A stretch of 64,000 nt of DNA from an uncultured Lachnospiraceae bacterium (GTDB lineage Bacteria > Bacillota > Clostridia > Lachnospirales > Lachnospiraceae). The notes beneath the pieces were generated by a model, which saw only the letters and a list, made by a program, of their open reading frames with translations, made no database searches and was not told the origin of the DNA. The first letter of the stretch is position 1. The number at the start of each line of letters is the position of its first letter. This document shows positions 61,785 to 64,000 of the stretch, one piece after another. The stretch is from positions 1 to 64,000 of the forward strand of contig CAJUDS010000007.1 of NCBI GenBank assembly GCA_910585345.1, given 5' to 3'. The position numbers and the translations under genes are program-made.

Positions 61785-62483
61785 TCAGTCACAGGCAGCC
61801 GCAATATACGTTTCCAGTTCCTCCACCAGTTCAAAGACGCGGGTGGCGGGAACCATCCGCGAAGGCGTATTCTGACCGCCTGCAAGAAATCCGTCATATA
61901 ACTTTCTCGCCCGTCTTTTGGCTTCCTTTACAGAACCACTCTCTGAGACAACCTCAAACAAATCCTCTCTCGTCTTGGAATACGCAAAATATGTATTCAA
62001 TTTCTCTATATACTGCTCCCGGCCATTGTCGGAACCATACTCCTGAAAGTGCAGCAAAATCCACAGCTCAAAGCTCTCATTCGACCATGCGACGCGAATC
62101 CTGCTGTTTTTTCTTCCCTCCGCGGAAAACTGCGTATTGTCAAAATGATCGAGCGGAAAATCATCCTTATCATAAACGAGCCATATCCTCTTAAACCGCT
62201 CCCACTCTCCACTTTCAACTTTTTGGTCAACATAGCTTAGCAGTCCGTTCGTATTCCGCCCCGTCCCATAGACGACGATATGGTCCTGTTTCGTCAGCCC
62301 TTTATACTGCCTGTTAATCTTCCGTACAAATCCCTGCAGATACAACGGCTCTGTTTTGACTCCCTCACAGACGATCAGCGTATAGGGCGGCAGTTTCTGC
62401 CGGGTCGCCATTTTGCTTTCCCTTTGTTTCATTTTCTCTTCCATCTGCCTCTGATCGCTGTGCTTTTTCGGCTTTAAGGACAT
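61785..62483 (-). CDS. rloB: RloB-like protein of a two-gene defence module
   Basis: A 232-residue RloB-family protein (related to AbiLii). The Toprim-like features are TLIVCEGVKTEPLYLQGF near residue 35 with conserved Glu, and WLVYDKDDFPLDHF near 100 with clustered Asp. NESFELWILLHF is also typical. It overlaps the AAA ATPase gene by 10 bp. Pairs of AAA ATPase plus RloB/AbiLii are associated with phage abortive infection (AbiL) or restriction-linked loci; no restriction-modification genes are nearby. A nuclease role is inferred from the Toprim-like pattern. Confidence 0.88.
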   Translation of the reverse strand: MSLKPKKHSDQRQMEEKMKQRESKMATRQKLPPYTLIVCEGVKTEPLYLQGFVRKINRQYKGLTKQDHIVVYGTGRNTNGLLSYVDQKVESGEWERFKRIWLVYDKDDFPLDHFDNTQFSAEGRKNSRIRVAWSNESFELWILLHFQEYGSDNGREQYIEKLNTYFAYSKTREDLFEVVSESGSVKEAKRRARKLYDGFLAGGQNTPSRMVPATRVFELVEELETYIAAACD

Positions 62484-63742
62484 TGCGTTTCCCCCCAGTT
62501 CAATATACGATGCATATAGGGGTCAGCCCCGTACCGCCCTTCCAGATACTGCTTGTTATAATTTTCGTCATTTCTCGGTTTATCGCCGTTCTCTTTCCTG
62601 AAATCAGCCAATGAATAAAGTACGGATTCGTCATATCCGTTCAGGGCCGAAAACCAAATCTCATCGCGCCGGAACACCTTATTGCTCATTGTCGTCAGAT
62701 CATGAGAGGTAAACAATAGCTGCGCCCCTTTTTTATTGATCGCCCTGTCCGTAAACATTTCGATGATCCGCTGCAGCAACAGCGGATGCAGCTTCGCGTC
62801 CAGCTCGTCAACGAGCAGCAGCGCGCCTTTATCAAGGGTATTTAAAATAAAAGGCAGAATGCTGAATATTTTTCTCGTACCGCTCGATTCCTCCTGAAAT
62901 CTCAGATCCTTTCTTTTCCCGTCACACAATCTGTGCCGCGTATAAACCTCTTTCACCTTTCCGCCGCTGTCACGCTCCACAATCAGGTCGCAGATATCAA
63001 TCCCCATGCTCATCAAAATAGAAAGGATACGGTCTTTGTGATTTTCAATGACGGTCATCGGCACTTTGCGGTCACGTGTAGGAATGTCAAAATTTATAAA
63101 TCTGGCGGTCATAAAAAAGCCGATGGCATCGTCGATCATCTCTATATTTTTAAACATGGCGATATAAGAAAGCAGAGGCAGGCTTTCATTGATGTTTTCC
63201 ACATCCATGCCCTGGATTTCCTCGCACAGATAGACTTCCTCCGTGTCTCGTTCAAACACTGCCCGCACCTGCCCGGTCCGCAAATCCTCCCTGTATAGGT
63301 TCTCCTGCACGATATGATCCCGCAGCATGGACAGCTCATACCGGTATTTGCTGCCGTTTACCTTGTATAAAACGGAAAACTCGCTGGGGCGGCTGCCGGA
63401 TTCCTCATCCCATTTATAAAAGGATGCCGACAAGCTTTCGGATTTCTGCAGCGACTGCAGTTCGTCCGCCGTATCCTGCGATAATTTTTCATTTTTGCTT
63501 TTCATAAAAGCCACCTGGGCCAAAGGCTCTGTTACAAGACTCCCCAGAAAACGGAACGCAAAAAGCACACCGCTCTTTCCCCCGCCGTTCGGTCCAAAGA
63601 CAGCGCATACCGGAAGAAGCAATGTCTTATCATCGGCTTTGATCAGTGTGTTCTTAAACTCGGAAATCGGTTTTGCCGTAAAATCAATCCCGGCCTCCGA
63701 CTTATACGATCTGAAATTTTTAAAACGAAACTCATACAACAT
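62474..63742 (-). CDS. AAA ATPase of a RloA/AbiLi-like defence module
   Basis: A 422-residue SMC/ABC-type ATPase of the AAA_15 group. Walker A is FGPNGGGKSGVLFAF near residue 50, the signature-like region contains FQEESSGTRKIFSILP, and Walker B LLVDELDAKLHP near 315 is followed by LLFTSHDLTTMS. The first 25 residues (LYEFRFKNFRSYKS) match the family start. It begins the operon, with a promoter at 63778-63806, and overlaps rloB. It probably senses infection and controls the RloB effector. Confidence 0.88.
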   Translation of the reverse strand: MLYEFRFKNFRSYKSEAGIDFTAKPISEFKNTLIKADDKTLLLPVCAVFGPNGGGKSGVLFAFRFLGSLVTEPLAQVAFMKSKNEKLSQDTADELQSLQKSESLSASFYKWDEESGSRPSEFSVLYKVNGSKYRYELSMLRDHIVQENLYREDLRTGQVRAVFERDTEEVYLCEEIQGMDVENINESLPLLSYIAMFKNIEMIDDAIGFFMTARFINFDIPTRDRKVPMTVIENHKDRILSILMSMGIDICDLIVERDSGGKVKEVYTRHRLCDGKRKDLRFQEESSGTRKIFSILPFILNTLDKGALLLVDELDAKLHPLLLQRIIEMFTDRAINKKGAQLLFTSHDLTTMSNKVFRRDEIWFSALNGYDESVLYSLADFRKENGDKPRNDENYNKQYLEGRYGADPYMHRILNWGETQCP

Positions 63743-63777
63743 TCCATTTCCTCCGTGAGATTTTTTCTCATAACTAG

Positions 63778-63806
63778 TTTATACCACATTTTTCAAGGCT
63801 ATTCAA
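63778..63806 (-). promoter_or_regulatory. Promoter of the AAA ATPase-rloB operon
   Basis: On the minus strand TTGAAT (63806-63801), 17-bp spacer, TATAAA (63783-63778). The start codon follows about 35 nt later, after GGAGG. Confidence 0.75.
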
Positions 63807-63852
63807 CATGTGAACATGGAAAATTGATTTCCCTAACATTTACATTCCGCTA

Positions 63853-63881
63853 TTGGCATTTTGCCGCCGTTCTGTTATAAT
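63853..63881 (+). promoter_or_regulatory. Plus-strand promoter leading out of the window
   Basis: TTGGCA (63853-63858), 17-bp spacer, TATAAT (63876-63881), near-consensus. The downstream RNA has a short ATAGC/GCTAT hairpin and no start codon with a ribosome-binding site before the window ends, so it has a leader longer than about 110 nt. Confidence 0.7.
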
Positions 63882-64000
63882 GCGAACGGAGATAGCATTT
63901 GAGAGAAGCTATACTCTGTCTGACAGAACGCTATACTGAAAAAACAACTGATGAGCTTATATTTCTGAAAATGAGACTCGCAAAACATTCACAGTGATCT

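Noticed and set aside
63931..64000. CTGATGAG followed by GAAA near the right edge, resembling a hammerhead ribozyme core
   Set aside because: The intervening sequence does not form a stem and no stem III or cleavage site could be identified within the window.

Overview
The window looks like chromosome of a low-to-mid GC Firmicute of the class Clostridia, most likely a Lachnospiraceae relative. This is inferred from gene order and gene types (dgt-dnaG-rpoD-trmK-nif3-udk followed by rnpB; infC-rpmI-rplT behind an L20-type leader; Cys-X-Cys-Gly repeat surface proteins; an RbsABC-type sugar importer), not from a database search. No rRNA, CRISPR array, prophage or intact transposase was seen. Coding density is high and most genes are on the minus strand.

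Layout. 0-3.2 kb: a YitT/YczE-like membrane protein, hemL, tRNA-Val and a metallo-beta-lactamase-fold hydrolase. 3.3-4.4 kb: a dispersed palindromic repeat, RNase P RNA, and four 74-bp tandem repeats that can be read as four chained 24-25-codon ORFs with ATGA overlaps. 4.4-11.7 kb: the housekeeping block udk, nif3, trmK, rpoD, dnaG, dgt. 11.8-25.3 kb: a ten-gene sugar operon (importer, ROK kinase, class II aldolase, unusual phosphofructokinase, VOC protein, PfkB kinase, DhaK paralogue without its catalytic histidines, DhaL-PfkB fusion), followed by a DeoR regulator and a divergent GatZ-like gene. An identical 18-bp element lies at both divergent promoters. 25.3-31.8 kb: a FliD-like orphan, two tRNA-Leu genes, a lipase-like/secreted protein pair, an NdpA-like protein, VanZ and a Cys-rich anchored protein. 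31.8-33.2 kb: rplT, rpmI and infC, the last with a probable AUU start. 33.3-41.9 kb: more repeats, a DUF1540 protein, SEC-C protein, nagB, HAD hydrolases, a LysR regulator and a hybrid histidine kinase. 41.9-50.1 kb: purA, exoA, mgtE, yigZ, a His-rich sigma/anti-sigma module, a truncated paralogue of the Cys-rich protein, and a nuclease/phosphatase-fold protein. 50.1-57.4 kb: a PTS EIIACB transporter with a divergent LacI regulator, a full-length repeat and a class A PBP. 57.4-63.8 kb: TetR, an LRR-like membrane protein, a spermidine synthase-like membrane enzyme and an AAA ATPase/RloB pair resembling AbiL/RloAB phage defence.

Three things deserve most attention: (1) the sugar operon, whose DhaK paralogue has Asn at both positions where E. 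coli DhaK has catalytic His, next to a DhaL-PfkB fusion; (2) the tandem micro-ORF array abutting rnpB; (3) a modular, nested-palindrome repeat present six times in whole or part, whose inverted arms differ between copies but stay perfectly complementary within each copy.
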